64,000 bases of DNA from Adiantum capillus-veneris (GCA_014529385.2 CM043960.1:28103896-28167895), one strand, 5' to 3'. Positions 1 to 11,364 are shown, counted from the stretch's first letter. Made by a program: numbers and translations. The notes: generated by a model from the sequence alone, not told the origin.

Positions 1-1130
1 AAGTGGATTTTGGGATTCAAATGGCTTGAAACTCCATGGCTTGGCTTTCTTGAACATACTGAATCATATGGCATGGTTTTTATTTATATTGGGCAAAAAG
101 GTACATGGATCGTGATCCATGTTGGACAAAATTTTGATACAGTTCTTATGCACAGTTTTTCCTATAGGATTTCCTAGTACACTGGTGAAATATTTTCAAC
201 TTTGGACATGTTTTTCCTTAGTTTGCCCCCCTTTTCTAGTTTATGACCATGTTTTTTTTGTTTTGACCATATTTGTTTTTGGCAACCATTGTTGGACTGA
301 TGTTTTGCCTGAGATCTATCTTTGTTTTGATTTCTAATGATTTTGGTCTATAGTTCATAGCTTTGCATAGCTCCTTAGAAAATTCTACCAGACATTGAAT
401 CCTTTTGAGACGACACAGTGAATCCTGCAATTTTCACCATTTTGCAAGTAAACCTTTGCTTAGTTTTGATTCTACCACCATCCTTAGGTTACATTTTCTT
501 GTTGATAGACTTCGAGGAGAGTGTGAAGTCTCCCAATTGACTTTAGCATTAATTTGAAAACTTGTCAGGACTCTGTCTTTAGCCTTTCTTTATGGGTCTT
601 GCTGGAATCCCAACATTTGACCTCATGAGTTTTTCTTTGGTATCCCACCTTTTTTTCCTGTAAAAATGACCAAAAGACCATTTGCAGACTGAAAGTAGCA
701 ATCCTAGAGGATTTGATGATCTTAAGAGAACTTCTTGTGATCATTTTGCAGCACCAGTACTATTTGTACATTGTCCAGCTACTGAGCCACTTTTACCCTG
801 ATTTTGGCAAAAAGGAACATGGATGACGATCCATATTGGGGTGCATTTTGAAAAACCAGTGATAGGATTTTGTTCCTTCCCAACTGTGGGTTCTCTTGAA
901 CAATTTTCTTTGATTTTAGGGTTTGGGGAACATGGATCATGATCCATGTTCCACCACTTTTCTCTGTACCCTGTCTAATCTTGTGAGCGAATTGGGGTCT
1001 ACTGGTGAAATATTTTTGGTTTTTGATGGATTTTGGACTTCCTCAATGGCCCTGTTAGTTTGCCAATTTTGTGACTTTGTACTACTCTGATCTGTTGTTT
1101 TGGCATTGTTGATGCAGTATGGGACATACA
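1..1130 (-). repeat. Ty3/gypsy leader-like DNA with palindromes (partial)
   Basis: There is no convincing gene here. Read on the minus strand the sequence is A-rich and resembles the untranslated leader of gypsy-2 (44631-47429). It carries three 20-bp palindromes of the same type, and the stretch between the palindromes at 930 and 817 partly aligns with the stretch between those at 46864 and 46978. I infer the leader of a third family member, oriented leftward with its gag beyond the window edge. No primer-binding site was found at its upstream end. Confidence 0.5.
103..949. repeat. Three 20-bp palindromes, ACATGGATCNNGATCCATGT type
   Basis: Copies lie at 103-122 (perfect except the central two bases), 817-836 (one arm degenerate) and 930-949 (perfect). 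The last two are 113 bp apart, matching the 114-bp spacing of the last pair in the gypsy-2 leader. Both strands of a copy contain ATG GAT. Confidence 0.85.
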
Positions 1131-1234
1131 CACATGCTCTTGCAAGGTTACTCATCATACCTGTCAAATCTAGTGTAGTAAGATCCACCGAGGTGCTCAC
1201 AGCGGGCAGAAACAACTCCGAAAACTATATGCTC

Positions 1235-1327
<93 letters not shown>

Positions 1328-1903
1328 AATGCAAATGAGCTTATGTTGCCCGATTTGACTATATGTTCATAGTCTACCCGGAATGCCCCATTTGTACTTA
1401 ACTTCATTGATCATATCTTGTTGTTCATATCACCTGCTATTCAAACCGTTCGTCATTCTGACACTCGCTTTACAAATGGCATTTGATATGTAGTTTTGAT
1501 CCTTCAAAAGTTGGCTCAAAATTCATCTTGTGTCAAATCTTTCCATATTTGCCATGTTCGAAGTCCTTGATTTGAAGTTTGGACGTTTGCTTTCAAAAGT
1601 CAATTCCGACTTTCCTGGCTTGACTTATCAATTTTTGTTTGATTATCTGTCGTTTTTCTTTTTTGTAAAAGAAATTTATTTAGAATGAGTATTAGTCGGC
1701 CAAAAATTAGCCAGAATTAGTGTCACCTCCCTTATATACATACTCTTATTTTGGTATTAGATGGTGACGGTATGGCTTATGATTATGCCAACTAAGAGTT
1801 TGTCAAGCTCTGAAAAGATTGTTTTTTAAAGAAAAAGAAAGGAAACAAAACGAAAAGAAGTAAGATGATAATAATAATATATACAAATGATAATCCTGCC
1901 ACA
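1131..1903 (-). mobile_element. Candidate 3' LTR of a gypsy element, minus strand
   Basis: On the minus strand a purine-rich tract (1918 to 1904) is followed by TGTGGCAGG starting at 1903, the usual join of polypurine tract and 3' LTR. A TATA-like TGTATATAAG lies on the minus strand at 1740-1731. There are no ORFs apart from the microsatellite. The far end is not resolved and a second LTR copy was not found, so this call rests on the tract, the TG start and the TATA box. Confidence 0.4.
1238..1325. repeat. (TC)n microsatellite, about 44 units
   Basis: An uninterrupted TC run of 88 bp. The apparent Leu-Ser and Arg-Glu open frames across it are repeat artefacts. Confidence 0.98.
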
Positions 1904-1940
1904 TTTTTCCCCCTTCCTAGAGTGACTCGTCCTCGACGTG

Positions 1941-2930
1941 TCAGAGTGCTTGGGAACAAAGCACGTGTCTATGCATAGCCGTATAGTGTAGCTCTAGGAT
2001 GCTGATGGAAGATATGCATGGGGAAACAAAATGTTGTGCAAGAGAGAGATGCTGAATAATATGTTCAATGGCTGTTGGTGGAGAGGGTGCCTTGAAGCTG
2101 CGTGGGCCGAACAATAGTAATTGGAGAAGACGTGCTCTGTGTTTCACTGTGACATGCAAAAGTTTTGATGCCGATGGTTGGATTGTTTTTTGGCTTTGTT
2201 TTGGTCGCCACTGAAATTTCTTGGGTTTGCAGTCTCTAGAAGAGGAATGGTGCTGGCAAGTTTGTTTTTGTTGCCATACCCACTTGGTAGTGTTTGGTTG
2301 TCGAAGATAGTGGTCTATTGGCTTAGGTCGTGTGACAACAACGGTGGGCAATTTGTGGAGGAGGCAATGTAGACTAACATGTATTGGTTTGTCATTTTGG
2401 TATCCACAATTGCCTAGGCTTGGTTTCCATGACCGAATTTTTAACCCCGATATTTTCTTGACCATGGTTGTGGAATATCGTTGAGAGGGTGCATGTGGTG
2501 ATGGTAGAGGTTCCCATAAATGGTCCGTTTGTACAAATGGTGTGGTGAAAGATTGGCCCTCGTGTTTGAGGAGTAAGGTATTCTCCTCCCAGTTTGGCGT
2601 GGCTTGATAAGTGCGCATCCACGGCACTCCTAGAATAACTTCTTTGTTAAGATGTTGATCTTCTACCACATGAAATTGATGTGGATAAACTGCTCCAGCA
2701 ATGGTGATTGGTAAATTTATGTGGCCCAGACTGTCCATAATGCCTTTGTTTGCTACTTTGAACCCCATAGTGTTGGGCATTAGAGGTTCCCGCGTGATTT
2801 TTTTTAAAATGGAGTAGTTAACCACATTATCTCTAGCCATGTGTCCACTAAGGCTCTTTCGGTGATGCCATTGGCAAGTTGTAAATGAATGCGTAGATCC
2901 ATTCTCCTAACCATGTATCTGTCGTTTGTA
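1941..2930 (-). pseudogene. Gypsy 3' ORF: retropepsin-like part plus W-x-P repeats
   Basis: This 299-codon minus-strand frame lies after the integrase of gypsy-1. Its N-terminal 110 residues read like the second half of a retroviral-type aspartic protease and end in VILGVPWMR. The stretch before the start codon encodes LANGITERALVDT in another frame, so the usual D-T-G active site seems broken by a frameshift. The later half contains SWKPSLGN..GYQN and FQWRPKQ, resembling the W-x-P/QGY repeats of the gypsy-2 3' ORF (51669-52866). A protease downstream of integrase is not the normal Ty3/gypsy order. It may be a lineage-specific extra ORF or the remains of a second, deleted element joined here. 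The frame ends next to a polypurine tract and candidate LTR. Confidence 0.45.
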
Positions 2931-2985
2931 TGGATGTTATCGAAGCAATCTCAACATTCTGTTGTGCTTTCCTCTGGAAGTTTGC

Positions 2986-4366
2986 TTACTGTTCTGCTTG
3001 TTCTCGAATGTTCTGTGCTTGATGTCGGTGCTGAGCTGCTGCATATAGTGTTGCGAGTTCTTCTGGTGTTAGCAAAAAAAGATATTTCTTTAATCTACAG
3101 CCACTCGTCCAGTTAGGCATCTCCTCTCTTGCTAATGTTGCAAGCTTGATGGCACCACTTTGCGATATATCATGTATTACAAAAGGCCCCATTCCTCGCT
3201 TTTTGAGTTTTTTGGAGTGCTGTTTGAGGGTATACATGAGAACGTAATCCCCTTTTTGGAATTCCTTTCCAATTACGTGTTGATCATGGAAATCTTTCAT
3301 TTGTTTTTTGTGAGCATATATCCCAGCTATCGCTCTAACTCTGGTTCCATCTAATTGCTCCAGGCTGTCTAATCTCTTTGATAGCTCATGGCCCGTCCAT
3401 CCTAATTGCGCTGCCACTCTTCGGGTTTTGATTAGGAATTCCAGTGGTAGGATTGCATTAATCCCAAATACCAAGTTAAAGGGAGTCGTTCCAATGGAGT
3501 CGTTCCAATGGAGTCGTTCCATAAGGCTGTGTGTAGCTTTTGATCCCAATCATTTCTTGAGTCGCTGACTATTTTGGTGAGTACGGTGCATAGGATCTTG
3601 TTTGTACTCTCTGCCTTCCCATTAGCTTGCGGATGATAGGGTGCCGATTTGTGATGGACCACCATGAATTCATCAAGGAGGCTTTCAATAACGACGTTTA
3701 AAAGGTGTGTTCCCCTATCACTCACTATTTTGATTGGTAGTCCATATCTTGTAAAGAATTTTTTGAAAAGGAGCTGAGTGTTCTTGCATCATTTTTTGGG
3801 GTTGCTTTTGCTTCCGCCCATTTCGTCACGTAGTCTGTTGCTACGATGATGTATTGTGCATGAGTACTATATCCTGGAGGTATAATGGGACCAATCAAGT
3901 CAATGCCCCATTTGGCACAAGCACGTACACCCATCATGGGCCTCAGTGGAATTTCATCTCTCCTTTGGGGCGGTTTTGTGCATTGACATTCATCACAACG
4001 TTTGACATATGTCTTTGCATCCATAAACAGGGTTTGCCACCATATGCCTGAGTGTAGCACGAGTCTTGCCGTTTTATCAGCCGAGAAATGGCCCCCTGGA
4101 TGTCCTAAGTGTGCTTGATCTAGGATAACGTAATATTCGATTTCTGTAGCACACAACTGTAGTTGTTTTTCCTTTCCCCGCCTATATAGTTGGTAGGCAA
4201 TGAGCAAATACTTTTTGGCCTCTTCTGCTACATTTTTCATTCTTGCTTTGCCCCATTCCTCTGGAAAGGTCTGATTTTTTAAGTACTCAACTATGTGAGC
4301 GCTCCATTTAGGTGCTTGTACTACTCGAAACAGGGTGGAATGTTCCATTGGTGGTTGTTTGTACAA
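2986..4366 (-). pseudogene. Ty3/gypsy integrase (gypsy-1), frameshifted
   Basis: Integrase joins the cDNA copy into the host chromosome. The N-terminal zinc-binding part (HPGGHFSADKT...CDECQ) and the core start WGIDLIGPI lie in the frame at 4366-3725. SDRGTHLL with the second catalytic Asp and PQANGKAEST with the Glu lie in the frame at 3725-3432. The C-terminal part (GPFVIHDIS..GAIKL) continues to 2986. All three catalytic acidic residues can be found, but in two frames. One break is explained by a 14-bp unit repeated nearly three times at 3482-3520, which adds 28 bp. It follows RNase H on the same strand, in the normal RT-RNaseH-IN order of Ty3/gypsy. Confidence 0.9.
3482..3520. repeat. 14-bp unit repeated 2.9 times inside integrase
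   Basis: The unit GAGTCGTTCCAATG occurs twice in full and a third time nearly in full. The added 28 bp is not a multiple of three and shifts the integrase frame. Confidence 0.9.
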
Positions 4367-4581
4367 CTACCGCAGGATTTTACATATGTATGGACACTGT
4401 GTTCTATGTTTGGCCAGTAGACTCCTAGTCTCTATAGCCGTTGTTCAGTCTGTGTTTCACCATTGTGAAATCCCGTATTTTTTATATGAGCCTGTTTGAG
4501 GTAGTAGGTGGTATCTTCGGGTTGTACGCATAGTCGCAATATCTCATCCTTACCGTGTTTGTACAGTCATCCTGCTAAAAT

Positions 4582-4824
4582 CTAGAGATTCCATGTTTGA
4601 TGGATAATTGATGGTTGTCTTTCTATCTGCATTGAGCCAATTGTGAGTAGATGAATGACCTCTTCACTCCATCTCGACACAATTTTGATGTTAAATAGAT
4701 GTGAATCAGGAAGGTCATCATCGACACCCTCCGGTTCTTCCCCATGAAATAGTTGTGAAAGATGATCTGCTCTTTTGTGTGTGGTCCCCTCAACAAACAA
4801 TTCTTCCAGTGTTGCAAGGTTTGT
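4582..4824 (-). pseudogene. Gypsy-1 RNase H C-terminus/linker before integrase
   Basis: The minus-strand frame contains EGTTHKRADHLSQL, the position where Ty3/gypsy polyproteins end RNase H with a V/H-A-D-x-L-S-R-like motif before the integrase linker. An acidic stretch (GEEPEGVDDD) follows. It is out of frame with the RT/RNase H upstream. The stretch 4367-4581 continues the linker, with stops. Confidence 0.7.
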
Positions 4825-5812
4825 TTACTCGATATAGCAGTGCTTGATGATCCACAAAGAAGACAAAATGTTTGCTAAAAGGTAGTGTCTAAATTTCTTG
4901 ACAGCATAGATCATTCCCAGACCTTCTCTTTCCATAGTGGTATAATTTCTCTCTACGCTGTTTAGTTGCCAAGTAGAGTAGCAAATGGGAAAATCCATTT
5001 TCTTCTCTCGTGGTTGGGCTAATATGCACCCGATGGCATAGGCTGATGCATCCACATGGACATGAAATATTTTGCTCCAGTCAGGCGCTTGTAAAATTGG
5101 AGCCGAAACTAATTGCTGCTTAAACTTTTGGAAAGCCTGATCACATTCCTCCGTCCATTCAAGCTTAGCAATGAGGGCGTATAACGGCTTAGCTATTACC
5201 ACGTACATATATATGAAACGCCTGTAGTACCCGCAATGCCCCATTAATGCTTGTACTTCTTTCATCTGCGTTGGTCTCGGAAGTGCATCAATTATTTGTA
5301 CCTTTTCTTGATTAGTTGAAATTCCGTTTTTGGACACAATGTGGCCCAAAATTCTACATTGTCTTACCATGAAGATGCATTTTTTCGGGTTTAAGAAAAT
5401 ACGATACATTTTGCATTTTTCAAAGATGATACGTTCTACGTGGCTCATTAGTCTTTGAAATGTAGCCAGGGCATCGATCACGCCGGAAGGCATTACCCTA
5501 TAGGCAAATATAACCCACTCTGTTGCAAAAGCTATCTTATATTGATCTTCCGCTTTAATCGTCATGTTTGTAGCCTGAGAATCCATCCAAGAAACTATTG
5601 TCCTCTTTCCCTGCTACCTTCTCAATAACATAATCTGTTATTGGTAGTGGATAGTTATCCCTGATGGTGGCTGTATTTACCTGTTTGAGGTTTACACAGA
5701 CACACAGTTTGCCGTTCTTTTTGGGTACCACCATAATTGGGGACACCCAATCGGTGTATTCAATCTCGTAGATAAACTCGGCGTCCTTCAGTTTGTCTAT
5801 CTCCTCCTTCAA
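4825..5812 (-). pseudogene. Ty3/gypsy reverse transcriptase and RNase H (gypsy-1), catalytic core deleted
   Basis: Reverse transcriptase copies element RNA into DNA and RNase H removes the template. The frame at 5812-5555 has WVSPIMVVPKKNGK and YPLP, the start of the Ty3-type RT palm. After a frameshift, 5586-4825 carries ATFQRLM, the thumb (LNPKKCIF, LGHIVS), FHVHVDASAYAIGCILAQ of RNase H and the ERNYTTMEREGL motif. LATFQRLM is followed directly by SHVERIIFEKC, so the segment that normally holds Y-x-D-D is missing in frame, about 40 residues by comparison with the family. This copy could not have had RT activity even without its frameshift. Confidence 0.92.
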
Positions 5813-7022
5813 AATTTCTCGGAAAAAGTTTTATTGTACGTGTAAGGACGTTGTCTGCGGGGTCTGGCATCACTCTTAAGGGGAATCGTGTGGTGACAGA
5901 TCTCAGGATCTATCCCCTTTAGATCTTTGTATGACCATGCAAAGACATCTTTGTACCATCTGAGCATATCGACTAGAAGTTGCTCTTCTTTGTCAGTCTG
6001 GTCTGTGGCAATGTATGTCGTTTTAGGCTCCTCAGCTGGTTCTGCTAAGTCGATGCATTTTACGTTTTCAGGCCCATCATATGAAATTCCTGGTTCCTTC
6101 TCGTTTGGGTTTTTGCACCACGATTATCCTATCCTGAATGGTATACTTCTTATAGTGAGAAGGTGCATCAAATTTATCATCATTCGATTCCTCATCAATT
6201 TCCATTTCTGTTGTCTAAACTTCCTTCAAGGCTCGCTTCAACTCACTGCATTTGTTTTTGCGCTCCATTTTGGACAACTTAGTCAATTTTCTGGTATTAC
6301 TCCCTTTTCCTGGTTTTTGTGTTGCCTTCTTCAATTTTGTTTTGGTTGAGTCAAGTTTCATGTATTTCTTTGATATCCTGTCCTTGAGGCAGTCAGCCGC
6401 TTCTACTAATCTTAAGTACTACGTTTCTTCACTTAATAGAGGATCACCCGTTGATCCTTCCGTTTGATGCTCTGACTCAAGCTATTAGATAGCTCATCAT
6501 CCGCATTATCCTCTAGAATCTTATCAGTAGAGTCTTGAAAATCTTTTTCCTCCATTTGGTCAAGATCTCTTACAGAGATTTCATCCACTATGCGTCGGCA
6601 CTTGGCAACCTCGTCCCAATCAGGGACTTCCCCCTCTGACTTAGGAGTTAGGCTAACACCCATCATCTGAATGGAATGGTATCATACCCTTCCTCATCAT
6701 AGAATTCCGTGAGGGTCACCTCGTTTACACAAACATCAAGAGTGGCTAGTATTTGTTGCCATCCAAAGGTTCGAACATCTCTTCTGGGAAAGGCTCTGGT
6801 ATATATGCCTCGTATTGAGCAGTCCTATCAGAGTGTAATTTTCCCTTTTTAGACTTCCACCTTTTGAAACTTCTTCTGCCCACTGGTGAGCTTTGTTTTG
6901 TAGCCATGCCGGTATTCCTCCTTCTTGGTCAATTGTGGAGTGAAAGTCTTCTCTTGGGGTTCTTTCTACGTCTCTATAGTTATGATCCATAAAACTAATT
7001 TTCGTAGTGACATCCTTGTTCC
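5813..7022 (-). pseudogene. Gypsy-1 protease-RT linker region, broken
   Basis: Two short minus-strand frames (6990-6736 and 6666-6433) and a frame around 6740-6830 encode an acidic, poorly conserved spacer. A stretch reading LATLDVC.NEVTLTEFYDEEGYD in one frame matches LATLDACKNEVTLTKFCDEDGYD in gypsy-2 (50662-51294), so this is the same lineage-specific linker. No catalytic motif is seen. The rest, 5813-6432, holds no clear frame. Confidence 0.6.
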
Positions 7023-7330
7023 TTAGATATATTCATAACCCCAATCTTGCACCCTTTTGAGCTGACGCATGAATGGTCTTCCCAATATGATGTCAAAATT
7101 GTTGCTCTCATCAAAATTCATAATAGCAAAAGTGTGTTCATATGCAATGCCGCAAGAGGTTACCACAATCTGCTCTAAGATGCCATGGATCTTTCTAGAT
7201 ACCCATCTGCCAATTGAAGTTTCATTATCGTCTCTCGAAGAGCAGGTTTTCCCCATTTTCTACATTGCTTTGGTATCTATGGCTATTCCCGCACCACTAT
7301 CCAATATTGCTATCAACTTGAACTCTTTGT
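7023..7330 (-). pseudogene. Retropepsin (aspartic protease) of gypsy-1
   Basis: The minus strand encodes AILDSGAG near 7290-7304, the D-S/T-G active-site loop of retroviral-type aspartic proteases that process the Gag-Pol polyprotein. The downstream frame 7256-7023 has the C-terminal half, ending ..FDIILGRPFM, a family hallmark. The two halves are in different frames. The matching gypsy-2 region at 50320-50650 keeps LDSGAGIS, so the motif belongs to the lineage. Confidence 0.8.
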
Positions 7331-7679
7331 ACTCCACCTGTAGGGTAGTATTTCCTTCTTCACCTTCACAATAATCCCCTACTTTGTTACTGGTACTGGA
7401 TCATGTTTAGTTTGTTTTGAGGGTTGCGTCTTAGTGTGTTTGGAGAAGCCTCGGGTGAAAGAATTACCAGCCCCATTTTTTCCCGACCTCATCTCAAAGA
7501 TGCGGTCTAATATGCAGTAACTCTGACATAGTCAATGTACAATGGATAGGTATGACATCAGCTCGTGAAGAGATGTAGTATCTATCACCTTAGGATTGGC
7601 TTTCCATTAAGATGGTACTTTCCTTACCTCCAACCGAGTTTCATGGGCTACCAATAAATGAAGGCAAAGTCTTCAACAA

Positions 7680-8357
7680 CTACGGTTTACTGTTTTTTGA
7701 TATCGTTGTACCTGCATCACCATATAGTGATCTAATGTCGTTTGGATAGAGCTCATGTTCCAGGTGGATTTCTGGGATAGGAGCTGACACAAGTGTGGCA
7801 CTTCCATATTTTCTATTCCTGATCTGTTCCCATAGCTCTTGAGGCCATTGTTCTTCTACCTCCAGAGTTGGCAGTGGTACTTGAGAATACGTTCCATCTA
7901 TTGTATTGGCTACCACCCTCGTATACAATGGTGTTTCGTCTACAGGATTTGGTAGGTTATTCTTTTCAATTCCCCGCCCCTCTAACTCCTGAATCTTTTC
8001 TCGGATTAGTACCTGAGTTTTTGGAGCCGTAGGAACTGATGGTTCCATAAGCGCTTGAGCGGCTTGGATGAGCTCCTTGCACATCTTTAGCCTCTCTTTC
8101 TCATATCCTGGATGAGGGTACATTAACCACCTATCCTCTTGGGTTTGGTTAGGCTTTAGCCTTGCCTTGTAAGCTGTCAGAATTGTGTCCAAAGGTTCGA
8201 AAACCTTGTCTACCAAGATCGACCCTCCTGATGGTGGATCCGATGTTTTTTTTATCTTGTTGTTGCCCTTAAGATCTCTTTCCCTTTGAAGTTGTTCCTC
8301 TGTTTTCAGTAATTTGGTTTCCAATGCCGTTTTTTTCTTTTTTCTTTTGTCTTTCAT
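7680..8357 (-). pseudogene. Gypsy-1 Gag-protease spacer with coiled-coil start
   Basis: This 225-codon frame begins with a lysine-rich coiled-coil-like helix (ETKLLKTEEQLQRERD), followed by VLVDKVFEPLDTILTAYKARLKPNQ and YPHPGYEKERLKMCKELIQ. The same blocks occur in gypsy-2 at 49264-50062. It lies between the zinc knuckles and the protease, so it is part of the Gag or Gag-Pol polyprotein. I know of no activity for it. It has no membrane segment. Its conservation between two diverged copies suggests it was under selection while the family was active. Confidence 0.65.
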
Positions 8358-8375
8358 CTTGTCTCATTTTGCCTT

Positions 8376-10674
8376 CTAGGATTTCCTAGGGGTTCGAGCA
8401 GACAAATTTTCTATCTCTGTTTGGTTGGCTGGGACGTTCCTTGCTGCCTCATGTGCTTGAGCTCTAGTGATTGCATTTATCAAAATGTTCGGTTCTATTT
8501 CTGATCCACTTGAGCTTGGCACAATCCCCATTTTATTCATGATTGATTTTTCTTTGTTTTCAAGGTTTTTTGGACAGTGTGGAATGAGATGGTCAATCGT
8601 GCATCCATCACAGAATCCAAAAAATTTCAACCGTTCTCCTTTGTTTGGACAAACTCTAGCCCAATGATCACTGCCACATTCATAGCATGGTCCTACAGGT
8701 GGTGGAGAAGCCTATGGATCCCCCATCGCTTGTCTTGTTCAGGAGGGTAGCCTCTAGGTTTGTAGCCCTAATTTGCCATGAACATGAGCATATTCTCATC
8801 AACCAAGTAATGGTTTTTATTTGTCTATGCTATGTATAAGGGCTTGGACATATCTTCAAGAATTATCCATGGATTATGTCTCTCTGGAGCATATACATTC
8901 CGATCAAATCTCCTCTCATAATTATTGTTTGAATCTCCCCGGTATGAGACTACTTGGACCATACTCTAATCAGAAGGCGGTTCTATGGGTTGAGGAATCC
9001 TTACCATAGCCCTATTTTCTTGGGGTAAGCGAGGTTGATGTCCCAACATAGGTTGAGATTTTCTTGCTTTAAGATTGCGTTATTTGGCCCTACTTGGTAC
9101 CTTGGAGGGGGCGGAAGTTTTTGTCCTCCATGTGGTCCGTATTGTCTCTCTCTAACATAGTTCCAATTATAGAAACATTCGTGAGTTTCATGGTTGGTCC
9201 ATTTTTGTTCTGTAGCACACCATTTCAATATTTTCTGTGCGTTTACTCCTCGCCTTTGTTGAAGGTTTCACCACTGGGTTGGATGATCTCCTCCACAAGT
9301 ATCACATTTTTGGGTGGGCGGTTGTCGTGTGTTTGGGTTCGTCATGTTTCCTTGGTTTATCCTCCTGATCACTTCCTCGATCATTTGATCGACGTCCGAC
9401 ACAGTTGGGTTTTGCCCTCCCAATTTTGTCATGGACTTACTAGTGTTTGAAGAGGTGCTACTCATCCCCTAATCTGTGTCTTCACTCACCTCCCCATATG
9501 CCTTACAGTTATCTATAGGATACAACACCTCTTTTGTGACTTGCTCAAAAGTTACACATCCCTTGAAGTGCAAGTCCTTTTTGAGAGTGTCATTTCGCAA
9601 TCCTTGTATGACAGATAGTCTTTCATCCTAAGGTAGTTCTCGAGCAGGCATCTTTCTATGTACTGCTTGAAATGAAGCGATGCTTCCTTCACTTTCTCCT
9701 TTTCCTTTTGCCTAAATGCATAGATCTGGGAAACAATGTTATGCTTGATCCCTCTTTTTGAGAATTCCTTAGCGAATTCACGGAGAAGTTGCTCAATACT
9801 TGGTAATTCCAAGTTGTTTAATGGTTGGAACCAAGTCAAGGCAGTACCTTCTAATGTCAACCCAAAATCTTCATATTGAGTGTAGAAATCAGTTACCCGT
9901 TCTGCTCTCAACACTTGTTTGAAGATTGACACATGGATATACGGCTCTCCAAATCCATTATGCTTTTTGGGTACGCATTTTTGCCACCTGAGATGGTCAC
10001 ATACGTCTGGTTTTTGCAACCATTCTAATAACTCCTAGTCCGCCTGGTGTGACTTCTCTAGGTTCATAATCTCCTCTTGGTACCAACAGTGGTATCCTAT
10101 CTGCTATACGTTCAGCAAGTCGATCTTGTGTAATAGTCGGAGGGATTCCAGTGGTGTAAGTAATGTCAGGAATAGTACTGTCCCTATGTGTGCTTCATGG
10201 AAGCCCTAGAAGCCATGGATCCTAAAGGTTCGGTTTTTGGGACTCGTTCATGTCCATAAGAATCCTCCACCCTGGTTCTCAAGGGGCTCATGGCTATAGG
10301 CTTAGGTCTGGTGTGAGTAATCGTGGTTTTTACCTCTTTCAAATTTACATAGTATTGGTGGAGTGGTCCTCCAAAATATGTATATCTCTCTAATTCCTTA
10401 CGATCCATTGGAGAGTACTTTTGGCCATACTTGTCCATTATGACCACCTGAATACTTTTGCCATCCGTGTACGTGTAAAAATACATTTTTTTTTGTCTAT
10501 CAAATTTTTGATGCGAGGCTTGTTACATCTCTAATAGAGTGTTTGTTCTCCATTTTTGAACTTATAAAGTCCTAGATATGTGCTATCTGTGTTAAGGCGC
10601 TCTGTCTCATTGGTGCATCTGAGTACCACGTTTTATTTCTCCATTTTGGGTGGTTCATCGGCCACCTCATTACC
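8376..10674 (-). pseudogene. Gypsy-1 Gag polyprotein, fragmented
   Basis: Gag forms the particle that packages element RNA. The N-terminal part (10486-10184, FYTYTDGKSIQVVIMDKY) and a segment upstream to 10674 precede the capsid-like retrotransposon Gag domain (10019-9552, LEGTALTWFQPL, SKRGIKHN). Three zinc knuckles follow: CDTCGGDHPTQW (about 9290), CYECGSDHWARVC (about 8690-8655) and CDGCTIDHLIPHC (about 8610-8570). Their spacing is C-X2-C-X3-H-X4-C, one residue shorter than the classical C-X2-C-X4-H-X4-C. Several stops and frameshifts separate the blocks. The coding stretch is cut at 10674 by copia A; its 5' continuation is at 19441-19919. Confidence 0.85.
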
Positions 10675-11344
10675 TGTTAATTATGGAGCCTGATTTACCC
10701 TTGTAATTTTCTGTGGTAAAAGCGCACATTTGTAAGGCCCCCATTATGAGGATAAGCCATCGTGCGTAAAGGAAAATCACTCACCGGAATATTCCTTTTT
10801 GCTGGAATATTATGGCCGGACGGCGGCCGGAAAGTGGTCGGAAAACAACCATCGGTTGGCCGGTGGCCGATGGTCCGAAGTCAATGGCCGGTGGCCGAAT
10901 TCAAAAGCGGATTTGTCTACACAAGGGCGGCCACACATGGGCGGATTGGAGGGTCCAATTTGGACTTATTCACACAAGGGCGGCTACACATGGCTGCCTC
11001 TCATAAGAGAGGGCAGCCCTTTTGGCCTATAAAAGGAAGCCATTTCTACACACATTTCATAGTGTGAAGTTGATGCAACAAGGTGAATGTGAGGTGGTGA
11101 GAGTGAAGCAAGGCGGGAGCTCCATTAAGGGTATAATCCCTTTGTAAACTACTTCTTGTTTTGAAGTACTAAAGCCATTGAGTGGCTGCTTTCCCATGGA
11201 TGTAGCTCACATTGGGTGAACCACGTATATCGTGTGTACTCTCTCTCTCTCTCTCTACTCTATAATCTCTTGTGTGTGAAATCTATCTCTCTCCATTAAG
11301 TAATCTACTCAAATATCTATTTAGGTACGTCTTATTTCCTAACA
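10675..11344 (+). repeat. 5' LTR of copia A (670 bp)
   Basis: It is flanked by TG..CA and nearly repeated at 15343-16095 and, partly, at 18941-19440. It has a GC-rich section around 10810-10900 built of CCGGTGGCCGA-like words, TATAAAAGG at 11028-11036 and a short CT run near 11240. Confidence 0.95.
11028..11036 (+). promoter_or_regulatory. TATA box of copia A 5' LTR
   Basis: TATAAAAGG is conserved in all three LTRs (also 15778-15786 and 19099-19107), at the place expected for the U3 promoter. Confidence 0.75.
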
Positions 11345-11346
11345 AC

Positions 11347-11364
11347 TGGTATCAGAGCAAGGTT
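11347..11364 (+). other. Primer-binding site, initiator tRNA-Met type
   Basis: TGGTATCAGAGCAAGG starts two bases after the LTR end. It matches the usual plant copia primer site for initiator tRNA-Met. Copy B lacks it. Confidence 0.9.

Noticed and set aside
736-947. Short minus-strand frames starting MDHDPCSP
   Set aside because: The start is the palindrome itself. Similar MDxDPC starts occur at every palindrome, and no frame extends into a known protein.
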